This document shows positions 33,651-42,233 of a stretch of 64,000 nt of DNA, piece by piece (position 1 is the first letter of the stretch; the number at the start of each line of letters is the position of its first letter). Made by a program: the position numbers and the translations under genes. The DNA is from GCA-2731375 sp964344935 (GTDB taxonomy: Bacteria > Pseudomonadota > Alphaproteobacteria > GCA-2731375). The stretch covers positions 1,534,207 to 1,598,206 of the forward strand of contig CAYFPL010000001.1 in the NCBI GenBank assembly GCA_964344935.1. The letters run 5' to 3'. The notes beneath the pieces are model-generated. The model made no database searches and was not told the DNA's origin. It saw nothing but the letters and a program-made list of their open reading frames with translations.

Positions 33651-35198
33651 TTACGGCCGCATGGCGTGCGTGGAAGGGCCAATACGGCGCAAGGGCGCGG
33701 CCGTGTTGGCGAAGTCGCATAACAGGCCCCGGGTCCCACGCGGGTCGATAATCTCCTCGATCCAAAAGGCTTCCGCCGAACGGAAGGGGGAGCGCAGTTT
33801 TTCGAGCCGCTCCTCGATTTCCTCCAGCTTTGCCTGCGGGTCATCCGCCGCCTCTATATCGGCGGCATAGGCGGCCTCGATGCCGCCTTCGAGCGGCAGG
33901 CTGCCCCAGCGTCCCGACGGCCAGGCATAGCGGGTCGTAAAGCGATCGCCCACGGTACGGGCCGCGCCGGCGACGCCGAAAACGTTGCGGATGATCACCG
34001 TGCACCAGGGCACCGTGGTCTGCCAGATAGCGCTCATGGCCCGCACCCCTTCCTTGATGACGCCACTCTGTTCCGCCTCCAGCCCCACTTGAAAGCCCGG
34101 ACAGTCGGAGAGGTTGACGATCGGCAAATGGAAGGTCTGCGCCGTGTCTACGAACTTGGCCACCTTGCGGCAGGTATCCGCCGTCCAGCAACCGCCGTAT
34201 GAGGCCGGGTTCGAAGCCATGAAAGCCACCGGCCAGCCGTCCAGGCGGGCGAAGCCGGTAATCACCGACTTGCCGTATTCCTTGCCCATTTCGAAAAAGC
34301 TGCCCTCGTCCACCAGGGCATTAATGATGGGCCGCATCTTATAGATCTTGCGAATGTCCCGGGGTATCGCGTCGAGCAACCAATCCACCTCGCGGTTGGG
34401 ATCGTCGGTCGGTTCGATACGGGGTGGCAGTTCATGTATCGACTGCGGCAAATAACTCAGGAAAGTCTTGGCGCAATCGAAGGCCTCTTCCTCGGTATCC
34501 ACCGCATGATCCACGGCGCCGGCGCGAAGCTGGATCTGCCAGCCGCCCAATTCGTTCTTGGTCAGATCCTGGCCGATGCGGTTCACCACCGGCGGCCCGG
34601 CCACGAACATGGCGGATTTCTCCTTGATCATGACACTGTAATGGCTGGCCGCCAGATGCGCCGCGCCCAGACCGGCGACAGAGCCCAGGCCCAGGGCAAC
34701 CCGGGGCACCACGCCCATATTAGCCACCACCATCTCCCAGCCCGCCACGCCCGGTACATTGGCCCGGCCAGTGGTCTCGATGGTCTTGACCGAGCCGCCG
34801 CCCCCCGAACCTTCCACCAGGCGCACCAAGGGGATCTCCAGGGCATTGGCCATGGCTTCACAGGTCAGGTGTTTGCCCTTGATGGTGGCGTCCGCCGAGC
34901 CGCCCCGGACCGTGAAATCATCGCCGCAGACCACCACCTGGCGGCCATTCAGACGGGCCCTGCCAAAGACGAAATTCGACGGCGTGAAGTCTTCCAGATC
35001 GTTGTTACCGTCGTATTGGGCCATGCCGGCGACCTTGCCCAATTCGTGGAAGCTGCCTGGATCCACCAGCAGATCGACGCGCTCGCGCACCGTATAGCGG
35101 CCGCCGTCCTTTTGCCGCTGGACGCGCATCGCGCCACCCAGCTTTTCCGCAAAGGCCTCGCGCCGCTTCAACTCGTCAAGTTCCCGCTGCCAGGACAT
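33651..35198 (-). CDS. Acyl-CoA carboxylase beta subunit, orphan (propionyl-CoA carboxylase-like)
   Basis: A second carboxyltransferase subunit, 515 residues. Key segments are RLVEGSGGGGSVKTIETTGR, GLGSVAGLGAAHLAASHYSV, FMASNPASYGGCWTADTCRK, LSDCPGFQVGLEAEQSGVIK and IEEIIDPRGTRGLLCDF. It is only distantly like the beta subunit at 27677-29299. No second alpha subunit lies in the window, so it either shares the one at 24845-26848 or works with a distant one; some beta-like proteins are decarboxylases or biotin-independent. It converges on the TetR gene with a 24-base gap. Confidence 0.85.
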   Translation of the reverse strand: MSWQRELDELKRREAFAEKLGGAMRVQRQKDGGRYTVRERVDLLVDPGSFHELGKVAGMAQYDGNNDLEDFTPSNFVFGRARLNGRQVVVCGDDFTVRGGSADATIKGKHLTCEAMANALEIPLVRLVEGSGGGGSVKTIETTGRANVPGVAGWEMVVANMGVVPRVALGLGSVAGLGAAHLAASHYSVMIKEKSAMFVAGPPVVNRIGQDLTKNELGGWQIQLRAGAVDHAVDTEEEAFDCAKTFLSYLPQSIHELPPRIEPTDDPNREVDWLLDAIPRDIRKIYKMRPIINALVDEGSFFEMGKEYGKSVITGFARLDGWPVAFMASNPASYGGCWTADTCRKVAKFVDTAQTFHLPIVNLSDCPGFQVGLEAEQSGVIKEGVRAMSAIWQTTVPWCTVIIRNVFGVAGAARTVGDRFTTRYAWPSGRWGSLPLEGGIEAAYAADIEAADDPQAKLEEIEERLEKLRSPFRSAEAFWIEEIIDPRGTRGLLCDFANTAAPLRRIGPSTHAMRP

Positions 35199-35312
35199 GG
35201 GCGGTCTCCTCCGAAAGCTATCTTGGGGTATATTCTTCGATTTGGCGGAAAACTAGCAGCTTGGGCCAAAGGCGCAAACTGAAACCGATTTTCCGATGCC
35301 CGAACGGCGGCG

Positions 35313-35915
35313 TTAGCTCTTTGCCGTCACGAATTTCGCCCAGGTTGGCACCACGGACATATCCCGGGTTTTGACGAGTTTGCGATGCACCACAGCAATC
35401 ATGGCGACCTCGTTCGCCGGCCCGGCGAACGGCAACAGCAGGCGGTAATAATCCCTATACATGCCGTGCACCACCTGTTTCAGGCGGCAATAGTGCAACA
35501 TCCCGCTTTGGTGCCAACTCTTTGCGGCGTGGTAGTCCGCCTGCAGGGTTTGCGACAGCATGGGGCTGTCCAACTCGCACAGGCGGCGGTTGGCCATGGG
35601 ATTGCCGTCCAACCAACCGTCGGAGTGGATATCGGAAGGATGGAGTAAGGCGAAGTAGGCAGCCGGGTCGGCCGCGGTGCAGTCCATCAGCGCAACGTGT
35701 TTGGGGATCTTCATTTCCCAAAGGTCACTGACCTTGAAATCCTCGGCTAGGGGCGGCCCGGACCGGCCGCGGCGCAATTGCAGCCAATAATCCAGCATGA
35801 TGATGAGCGGACTGTCGTCCTGCTCCGTCTCCGCCAGCACATCCAGCGAGAATCTCTCTTGGAATTGGCGGTCCTTACCGGCCCGTTGCCGATTTCGCGC
35901 TTCGGAAATGCTCAT
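35313..35915 (-). CDS. PAS_5 family single-domain protein
   Basis: A 200-residue soluble protein with one PAS_5-type domain (about residues 35-190), including the family lead-in LDYWLQLRRGRSGPPLAED and the terminal VAMIAVVHRKLVKT strand. No kinase, cyclase or DNA-binding domain is attached. PAS_5 proteins occur in many copies in Rhodospirillales genomes and their role is unknown; ligand sensing in a protein complex is a guess. The N-terminal 25 residues are charged and probably disordered. Confidence 0.65.
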   Translation of the reverse strand: MSISEARNRQRAGKDRQFQERFSLDVLAETEQDDSPLIIMLDYWLQLRRGRSGPPLAEDFKVSDLWEMKIPKHVALMDCTAADPAAYFALLHPSDIHSDGWLDGNPMANRRLCELDSPMLSQTLQADYHAAKSWHQSGMLHYCRLKQVVHGMYRDYYRLLLPFAGPANEVAMIAVVHRKLVKTRDMSVVPTWAKFVTAKS

Positions 35916-36017
35916 GACAACGCAACCACCCCGCGCTTTGCAAAAAGGCGCTTATTCTTTCAATAGTGAGCCGGCTATGTCCACCACCAAAAGACTGAAT
36001 TAGTGGATGCGAATATT

Positions 36018-37190
36018 CTAATAATTCCTTGGCCAGTCGTTCGGGCGCCGGCGGATATAGTCGCGGGTGACTTCGTCAACGGAACGGCAGCCCGTGAGCG
36101 CCATGCCGCGTTCGATTTCGCCGCGCAGGAGGCCGAGGAAGTGTCCAACCCCCGCCTGCCCGCCCGAGGCCAGACCCCATAGATAGGGCCGACCCATCAT
36201 GCAGGCCTTTGCCCCCAGGGCCAGGGCCTTGATCACATGGGTGCCGCGACGAACGCCGCCATCGAGGATTACCTCTGCCCGGCCCGCCAATGCATCGACG
36301 CACTCGGCCAGCAGATCGACCGTGGCCGCCGCGCCATCCAACTGCCGACCGCCATGGTTGGAGACGATCACAGCCGAAGCGCCCGCATCGGCCGCACGCA
36401 CCGCATCCGTGGCCGACATCACCCCCTTGACCCCGAACGGCCCGCCCCAGGCGGCGGCCACCTCCGCCACATCGTCCCAGGTCACAGAGGGGTCGAACTG
36501 TCCGTTCACATAGGCGATGATGGAGGAGGCATTGCGGTTGATGGCATCGACCCGGTGGGCCACGTTGGGCATGCCCAGTTTTTCCCGCGTCAGCACGTTC
36601 CATCCCCAGCCGGGATGCAGGGCAAAGCCCATGAGGCTCTTCAAAGTCAGGCGCGGCGGCACAGTGAGGCCGGAATAGAGGTCCCTTTCCCGGTTGCCCA
36701 GGACCGCCGTATCGATGGTGACGCAGGCAGCCTGGAAGCCTGCATCCTTGGCCCGGGCCATAAGCTCACGGGTCAACTCCCGATCCTTGTGGATATAAAG
36801 CTGGAACATCTTCGGCCCGTTGGTGGCAGCCGCCACCTCTTCCAAAACCACCGAGGACGCGGTGGACAGGCCGTAATAGACCCCGGCTTCGGCCGCTGCC
36901 CGGGCCACCGCCAGTTCGCCGTCATGGTGGAACAGCCGCGACATGCCCGTGGGCGCGAGAATGACCGGCGCCGATATGGTCTGGCCCAACACGTCGGTGG
37001 TCAAGTCGATATCGCTGACGTCGGTCAGATGCCGGGGCAGCAGTTCGTAGTCGTCGAAGGCCGAGGAATTGCGCTGCAGGGTTACTTCGTCATCGGCACC
37101 GCCGTCCATAAAATCGAAAATCGCGGGGGGCAGGCGGCGCCGGGCACGGGTGCGCAGGTCGGCGATGTTGTGACAGTTCTTCAGGTTCAT
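36018..37190 (-). CDS. FMN-dependent alpha-hydroxy-acid oxidase/dehydrogenase
   Basis: A 390-residue TIM-barrel flavoenzyme of the lactate/glycolate/mandelate dehydrogenase family. Visible are FDFMDGGADDEVTLQRNSSA, PVILAPTGMSRLFHHDGELA, FQLYIHKDRE, the catalytic His in VIVSNHGGRQLDG and the FMN-phosphate segment EVILDGGVRRGTHVIKALAL. The active-site Arg follows in the same loop. The enzyme oxidises an L-2-hydroxy acid to the 2-oxo acid; the acid itself cannot be assigned. It is monocistronic and divergent from the CaiB gene. Confidence 0.9.
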   Translation of the reverse strand: MNLKNCHNIADLRTRARRRLPPAIFDFMDGGADDEVTLQRNSSAFDDYELLPRHLTDVSDIDLTTDVLGQTISAPVILAPTGMSRLFHHDGELAVARAAAEAGVYYGLSTASSVVLEEVAAATNGPKMFQLYIHKDRELTRELMARAKDAGFQAACVTIDTAVLGNRERDLYSGLTVPPRLTLKSLMGFALHPGWGWNVLTREKLGMPNVAHRVDAINRNASSIIAYVNGQFDPSVTWDDVAEVAAAWGGPFGVKGVMSATDAVRAADAGASAVIVSNHGGRQLDGAAATVDLLAECVDALAGRAEVILDGGVRRGTHVIKALALGAKACMMGRPYLWGLASGGQAGVGHFLGLLRGEIERGMALTGCRSVDEVTRDYIRRRPNDWPRNY

Positions 37191-37348
37191 GTAAGGACCG
37201 GGTGTGGTGGCTGGGAATTAGCCTTGATACTACATCACCCGCCTTGCCGGAAAAGCGGGAATCCCCGAAGATCATCTGCCGCGGCTATGTGGCGGGCTGA
37301 CCCGGCGGACAATCTATGCCCGCTGCCGTGATAGGGGATGGAGGAAAC

Positions 37349-38539
37349 ATGGAAGTTGCCGCGTTCGATGGTCTGAAGGTGCTCGATCTGAGCCAAGGTG
37401 TGGCAGGGCCCCACTGCGGCATGCTGCTGGCCCGGCATGGTGCGGATGTGGTGAAGCTGGAACCTCTGGAAGGCGACTGGGGCCGGCGTATCGGCAGCAT
37501 CCGTGGCGACAACTGCGCCTATGGACTGGCTTTCAACCGGGGCAAGCGGAGCCTGGCCCTGGACCTGAAGCATGCGGACGGTAAGGCCATCGCGCTTGGC
37601 CTGGCCCGGGCGGCGGACGTGATTATCGAGAACAACCGCCCCGGCGTCTCCGACCGCCTTGGCCTGGGCTATAGCACGGTCCGCGCGGATAATGAGGATG
37701 TGATATATCTCTCCATCACCGGTTTCGGTCAGACCGGGCCGAACGCCAACCTGCCGGCCACGGACAGCGTCATGCAAGCCTTTTCCGGCCTGATGTCCCT
37801 CAACAAGGACGATGACGGCATGCCCCGGCGGATCAACATCCTGGCCATTGACGTGGTCACCGGCCTATACGGATTTCAAGCCATCGCGCCGGCTCTGTAT
37901 CGCCGGGCCACGAAGGGCGGAGGAGCCCATATCAAGACCTCGCTGATGGAGGCCATCGGCGCCTTCCAATCCGCCAAGATGATCGAATATGAACTGGAGC
38001 AAGGCGAAAGCCCGCCCTTGGGCGTGCCCGTGGCCATGTTCGAGACCAAGGATGGCTATCTCAACATCAACGGCCGCCGCGATGCCCACTTCAAATCTCT
38101 CTGCCACATCGCCGGCCTGCCACACATGGCTGAGGATCCCCGCTTTGCGACGCCCGGCGATCGCATCGCCAACGAGGGCGAGCTGATGCCACCGCTTCGG
38201 GCAGCATTTCGGAAAATGGAGCGGGACGAACTCTCCAAAGCCCTGATGGAGGCGGATGTGCTGCATGCCCGCGTACAGGATTTCGGCGACTACTTTCAAT
38301 CGGAGCATGTCAGGGACGTCGGGGCGGTGCAATGGATCCACCAATCCGGCGTCGGCCCCATTCCCATGCCCCAGATCCCCGGCCTGCCGCCGCCGCGGGA
38401 GGGCGATCCAATGGTGCATGCGCCGCACCTGGGCGAGCACAGCCGGGAGATTCTGGCCGAGTTGGGCTATGACGACGGCAAAATTGATGCTCTGGCAGCG
38501 GACGGCGCCATTCGCCTCTTCACCGACGCCGAGGGTTGA
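37349..38539 (+). CDS. CaiB/BaiF family (type III) CoA-transferase
   Basis: A 396-residue CoA-transferase that moves CoA between acids through an aspartyl-CoA anhydride. It begins VAAFDGLKVLDLSQGVAGPH, has GADVVKLEPLEGDWGR and ADVIIENNRPGVSDRLGLGY, and the catalytic Asp in LPATDSVMQAFSGLM. The ATG at 37349 follows a strong GATGGAGGAAAC ribosome site. The beta-keto acid cleavage enzyme gene begins two bases after the stop, so the two form an operon and may act in sequence on one CoA ester. Confidence 0.9.
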   Translation: MEVAAFDGLKVLDLSQGVAGPHCGMLLARHGADVVKLEPLEGDWGRRIGSIRGDNCAYGLAFNRGKRSLALDLKHADGKAIALGLARAADVIIENNRPGVSDRLGLGYSTVRADNEDVIYLSITGFGQTGPNANLPATDSVMQAFSGLMSLNKDDDGMPRRINILAIDVVTGLYGFQAIAPALYRRATKGGGAHIKTSLMEAIGAFQSAKMIEYELEQGESPPLGVPVAMFETKDGYLNINGRRDAHFKSLCHIAGLPHMAEDPRFATPGDRIANEGELMPPLRAAFRKMERDELSKALMEADVLHARVQDFGDYFQSEHVRDVGAVQWIHQSGVGPIPMPQIPGLPPPREGDPMVHAPHLGEHSREILAELGYDDGKIDALAADGAIRLFTDAEG

Positions 38540-38541
38540 CC

Positions 38542-39423
38542 ATGGCGGAACGGCAGAGGACCTGGGTGGAAGCGGCCCTGAACGGGCCCTGGGGCAAGCG
38601 CCGCCATCCTGAATTGCCCGTCACGGTGGCGGAAATTATCGCCGACGGCATTGCCTGCGTCGAAGCGGGCGCGGCGATCCTGCACGTACATGCCTATGAC
38701 CATGAAACGGGCCGGCAAACCAACGACTGGCAGGTTTATGCCCGCATCATCGAGGGCATCAAGGCCAGGGTGGACGCCATCATCTATCCCACGATTCCCA
38801 CAATCAGCGATGGGGACGAGGACGGCGTGGCGCGCTTCAGCCATTTCGACGAGCTGGCAAAACGGGGCCTGTTGGAATGGTCGGCCGTGGATCCCGGCTC
38901 GGTCAATCTCACCTATGTACACTCTATCCAGCGGCACAAACCCGGTTTCCTCTACCGGAACCCCGACGCGCACATACAGACGGCGCTTGCGCTCGCCGCG
39001 CAACACCGGTTGCACCCCTCTTACGCCATCTACGAGCCCGGCTTCCTGCGCGCCGGCGCCGCCTTCGCCGCGGCCAACCCTGGAGCCCCAACGCCCATCT
39101 ACCGTCTGATGTTCACCGACGGCTATTCTTTTGGTTTCCCAGCTAAACCTTTTGCCCTGGATGCCTACCTGGCCCTCATGTGGGATATGGAACTCACCGC
39201 GCCCTGGATGATTGCCGGCCTTTTGGTGGACATCGAACCCTTGATCGAACAAACCGTCAGCAGAGGCGGCCACATCCGCGTCGGCCTGGAAGACAGCGCC
39301 CGCGACGATGGCCGGAATAACCTGCGACTGGTGCGCGACGGGGTAAGGGCCATAGAGGCCGCCGGTGCATCGGTGGGTAATGCGAGCAACGTGCGTGAAA
39401 AACTAGGCGGCGACAGGCGGTAA
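38542..39423 (+). CDS. Beta-keto acid cleavage enzyme (BKACE, DUF849)
   Basis: BKACE enzymes condense a beta-keto acid with acetyl-CoA and cleave it into acetoacetate and a new CoA ester, using zinc. The 293-residue protein has the metal-binding His pair H48 and H50 (AAILHVHAYD) and the late conserved Glu in RVGLEDSA. The ending GASVGNASNVREKLGGDRR is unusual and the SYGFPAKP-like segment (SFGFPAKPFALDAYLALM) differs from standard BKACEs, so the substrate may be atypical. ATG at 38542 is used. The 3' end overlaps the convergent membrane-protein gene by 21 bases. Confidence 0.85.
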   Translation: MAERQRTWVEAALNGPWGKRRHPELPVTVAEIIADGIACVEAGAAILHVHAYDHETGRQTNDWQVYARIIEGIKARVDAIIYPTIPTISDGDEDGVARFSHFDELAKRGLLEWSAVDPGSVNLTYVHSIQRHKPGFLYRNPDAHIQTALALAAQHRLHPSYAIYEPGFLRAGAAFAAANPGAPTPIYRLMFTDGYSFGFPAKPFALDAYLALMWDMELTAPWMIAGLLVDIEPLIEQTVSRGGHIRVGLEDSARDDGRNNLRLVRDGVRAIEAAGASVGNASNVREKLGGDRR

Positions 39424-40521
39424 CCTTGACTTCAGGGCATCGAAGGGCAAAAGGGTCAGGGTGCCGCGACGGATTTGCGTCCAGCAAAGGCCAAGCAGTA
39501 ACAGAATGGCGCCTAGAGTAAATGCAGTGAACGCGAACTCCATGCCAGGAACAATCGAACTGCTAGATACCATCTGAAAGATCGCTACCGCGAAATATCC
39601 CAAGCCAGAGACTAGTAGGGCGCGACGATCGATCAACAAGGCCACAAAAGACAGAACAAGAAACACTGTTAGTACAAATCCGAGCCTCGGCACGTCAAAT
39701 GGACTCCCGAAAAGAATCGCATGCACCAGAATGGGCGCAGCGATCAGATGTAGCCAAAAGGCGCATTCTGACAGCCGCGTTTCGCGGACCCGATCCTTCA
39801 TATCAAACCACATGGCGGCAGCAAATATGGCAACGCCCCAAACACCAAAGAAAATGCGGGCATAGTCCGCGACCCATAGCGCTCCCATCATGGGCCGAAT
39901 GATGCTGAAAGAGAGAAATAAAAGCGATCCAGCCAACAAAAGTAGTGCAGAAGGCAATCGATAACGCCAATAGAAAAAGACAAGAGCGGCAAACGCTCCC
40001 GAAATGGCAAACACGGGCCTATTCGTCCCATACCAATCGGCCTGGATATCCGAATTCTCCCAGATGCCGCCTACGTAGGGAGAATCAAGAATGCCTGCCA
40101 AATTTGCCGACCAGCCAGCGAATGCGATCGCGACCATCAAGCTGGACAGCGGTAGCCGGGACCGACGTGTTACAATTTCAGCCAGAACCAAACCAGTCAT
40201 GCACAGTCCCAATGCCATCAATAGTATCCAAATACCCACTTCGGTGTTCGACATCTCGTCTGAGACAGGCAGCTCTTTTGCTGTCTGCCAATATGCCGTT
40301 GAAAGGCCAACCGCGAATATGGCGATTCCGACGGTTATGAAAAAGTCTCGAAACCCGCGCAGCAGCCGGAACGGCTCGTCTTGCGTGTCTTGAGTGAAAT
40401 CGATGCGCGATTCCTCGACATCGGAATCGCGGTGCGACAATTCAAAAAGCTGCCGGGCCTGCTCGCGGGACACGATGCCCTCTGCGACAGCCAGGTCTAG
40501 GTCAATTCTATCGACGATCAT
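39403..40521 (-). CDS. Polytopic membrane protein, DUF2157-like, AT-richer than its neighbours
   Basis: A 372-residue integral membrane protein with about ten hydrophobic helices (for example FFITVGIAIFAVGLSTAYW, GIWILLMALGLCMTGLVLAE and AFTAFTLGAILLLLGLCW). The N-terminal soluble part (DLDLAVAEGIVSREQARQLF) resembles the short DUF2157 lead-in that precedes the membrane domain. The function is unknown. By eye the gene has more A+T and less biased codons than the genes on either side, and a BKACE gene fragment lies behind it, which suggests it was inserted here. ATG at 40521 is preferred to TTG at 40527. Confidence 0.65.
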   Translation of the reverse strand: MIVDRIDLDLAVAEGIVSREQARQLFELSHRDSDVEESRIDFTQDTQDEPFRLLRGFRDFFITVGIAIFAVGLSTAYWQTAKELPVSDEMSNTEVGIWILLMALGLCMTGLVLAEIVTRRSRLPLSSLMVAIAFAGWSANLAGILDSPYVGGIWENSDIQADWYGTNRPVFAISGAFAALVFFYWRYRLPSALLLLAGSLLFLSFSIIRPMMGALWVADYARIFFGVWGVAIFAAAMWFDMKDRVRETRLSECAFWLHLIAAPILVHAILFGSPFDVPRLGFVLTVFLVLSFVALLIDRRALLVSGLGYFAVAIFQMVSSSSIVPGMEFAFTAFTLGAILLLLGLCWTQIRRGTLTLLPFDALKSRLPPVAA

Positions 40522-40707
40522 GCCCAACCATCATCCCTGTGCCACTGTTGATTATTAGCAAACTCGCCTCGACACAGGCTATTTTGTAGCCACTAACTCA
40601 TTATTCTAATCTACCATAAATAGAGGAATTCACAGAATATTCCGGCGTCCAGTGAAGGAAATAGATCGGAGAAAGAACTAGGAGCCAGCCCCTTAGCGGC
40701 CAACGGT

Positions 40708-40851
40708 GTAGGCCTGACAAAGAACGTTAGGGACGATGGCCAAAATAACCTGCAATTGGTGCGCGACGGAGTAAGGGCCATAGAGGCCGCCGGCGGAGAA
40801 ATCGCCAGCATCACCGAGGTAAGAGCTGCGCTCTCATCAGTTCAGATCTGA
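40708..40851 (+). pseudogene. C-terminal remnant of a second BKACE gene
   Basis: The reading frame encodes VGLTKNVRDDGQNNLQLVRD and continues GVRAIEAAGGEIASITEVRA up to a TGA at 40849. It aligns with the last 45 or so residues of the intact BKACE at 38542-39423. Bases 40732-40793 match 39304-39365 at 57 of 62 positions and all five differences are G-to-A or C-to-T changes in the remnant. No start codon or BKACE-like sequence lies upstream; the frame is open only from 40624 and that stretch (40522-40707) is otherwise featureless AT-rich DNA. It is a gene end without a gene. Confidence 0.8.
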
Positions 40852-40902
40852 ATGCGAACCGAAGGCAAGGGTGCCATATGGGGTTTTCGCGCCCCTCCTT
40901 GC

Positions 40903-41403
40903 TCAAGCCGGTGCGACGAGGACGCGCTCTGAATAGACGATAATTTGGCTAACGTGCTCGCCGTCCTCGGATAGGGGCAGGGCTACGGATTGCTCCTGGA
41001 TGCGGCGTCCGTTTTCGGCGATGAAGTAGATGGCTTCGAATATCCCGACACAGCGGCGCCGTACATAGTCATAGGATTGCAGTGCCGCCTCGACGTTGGA
41101 GTGGAAGAACCCCTCATTGACCAGCTTGCCAGTGGGGTTATGGCCGCGGTTATCCACTTCATAAGTTCCCACCACCCGGTAGCGGTAGATGCCATGGCCC
41201 GCCGCGTCCACGCCTTCCACGTCCAGCAAAATGATGCCCGGCAGGTTTTGCGGGAAATCCAAGGGGTCGATGTCCCCGCGCGCCGGCATGGCCTTGCCTC
41301 GCTTGCAACGTTCCCAATAATCGTAAAAGGAACGCACCAGGGGCTGGCAGCGGGCCAAGGCCTCTTCATCGGGGAGTTCGATAGGCGCGAATTCGGACTT
41401 CAT
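40903..41403 (-). CDS. PAS_5 family single-domain protein
   Basis: A 166-residue protein that is almost only a PAS_5 domain. It has the family opening RSFYDYWERCKRGKAMPARG, the DIDPLDFPQNLPGIILLDVE strand, YRYRVVGTYEVDNRGHNPTG and a final SQIIVYSERVLVAP strand. ATG at 41403 starts the recognisable domain; an upstream in-frame start at 41544 would add 47 residues of unlikely sequence. It is a more typical PAS_5 member than the one at 35313-35915. No partner output protein is adjacent. Confidence 0.8.
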   Translation of the reverse strand: MKSEFAPIELPDEEALARCQPLVRSFYDYWERCKRGKAMPARGDIDPLDFPQNLPGIILLDVEGVDAAGHGIYRYRVVGTYEVDNRGHNPTGKLVNEGFFHSNVEAALQSYDYVRRRCVGIFEAIYFIAENGRRIQEQSVALPLSEDGEHVSQIIVYSERVLVAPA

Positions 41404-41580
41404 GACCAGGAAACTGAGCCATAAAATTGATAATAATGTGTGGACATGAGATTGGACCCGCGCAAATGGCGGGAAATTTACGGAATACTGCCGCTGCCCA
41501 CCCCTTTTGGTTTGTTGATCTAGCGTGAAATTAATCCAGGGCAAGCCGGCGCGGACTTAGCGGAGGGAGACATTGCCAAC

Positions 41581-42219
41581 ATGGGAAAAAGCATAGATTG
41601 GTACTTCGACTACGTCTCGCCCTTCGCCTATCTGCAAAGCCACCGCCTGGATGAAGTGGCGGCGCAGGCCGAGATCATCTATCGGCCAGTGCTGTTCGCT
41701 GGCCTATTGCGACACTGGGAACACAAAGGTCCGGTGGAGATTCCCGGCAAGAAGCTGCTGACCTACCGTCATGCCCATTGGCTGGCGGGACGCATGGGCG
41801 TGCCCTACCGCCTGCCCCCACACCACCCCTTCAGCCCCCTCAAAGCCCTGCGCCTGACCTTAGCGCTTGGTTGCGGCGCGGAAGTGGTGAAGACCATCTT
41901 CAACGCCATTTGGGCCGACGGCCTATTGCCTGACGATGAGGACGGCTGGCGAGAGATCACCAAACGTCTCGGCGTCGAGGAAGCGGAAGACAAACTTACC
42001 GACCCGGACGTGAAGGCGGCCCTGCAGCAGAACGGCGAGGACGCTATTGAGGCGCAGGTTTTCGGCGTCCCGACTTTCGTCGCCGATGGCCAGATCTTCT
42101 GGGGGGTCGATACCACGGATATGCTACTCGACTATCTGGCCGAGCCGGAGATGTTCGAGGACCCGGAATTGGCGCGGCTGGCAACCGTCGAACCGTCATC
42201 GCAGCGTCGGATGGGTTAA
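41581..42219 (+). CDS. 2-hydroxychromene-2-carboxylate isomerase family protein (DsbA fold)
   Basis: A 212-residue glutathione-dependent isomerase-type protein of the kappa-GST/DsbA superfamily. IDWYFDYVSPFAYLQSHRLD carries the Ser that contacts glutathione in place of the CxxC motif, and FGVPTFVADGQIFWGVDTTD includes the cis-Pro loop typical of the fold. Known members isomerise naphthalene-degradation intermediates, but many act on unknown compounds. A purine-rich GGAGGGAGA precedes the ATG. It converges on the PLP-enzyme gene. Confidence 0.85.
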   Translation: MGKSIDWYFDYVSPFAYLQSHRLDEVAAQAEIIYRPVLFAGLLRHWEHKGPVEIPGKKLLTYRHAHWLAGRMGVPYRLPPHHPFSPLKALRLTLALGCGAEVVKTIFNAIWADGLLPDDEDGWREITKRLGVEEAEDKLTDPDVKAALQQNGEDAIEAQVFGVPTFVADGQIFWGVDTTDMLLDYLAEPEMFEDPELARLATVEPSSQRRMG

Positions 42220-42233
42220 TGGTGGCTTAGACG

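Noticed and set aside
37232..37264. A possible second REP-like element (CACCCGCCTTGCCGG...GCGGGAATCC)
   Set aside because: Only one arm matches the element at 23585-23664 and the stem is short and interrupted, so it could be chance in GC-rich DNA.
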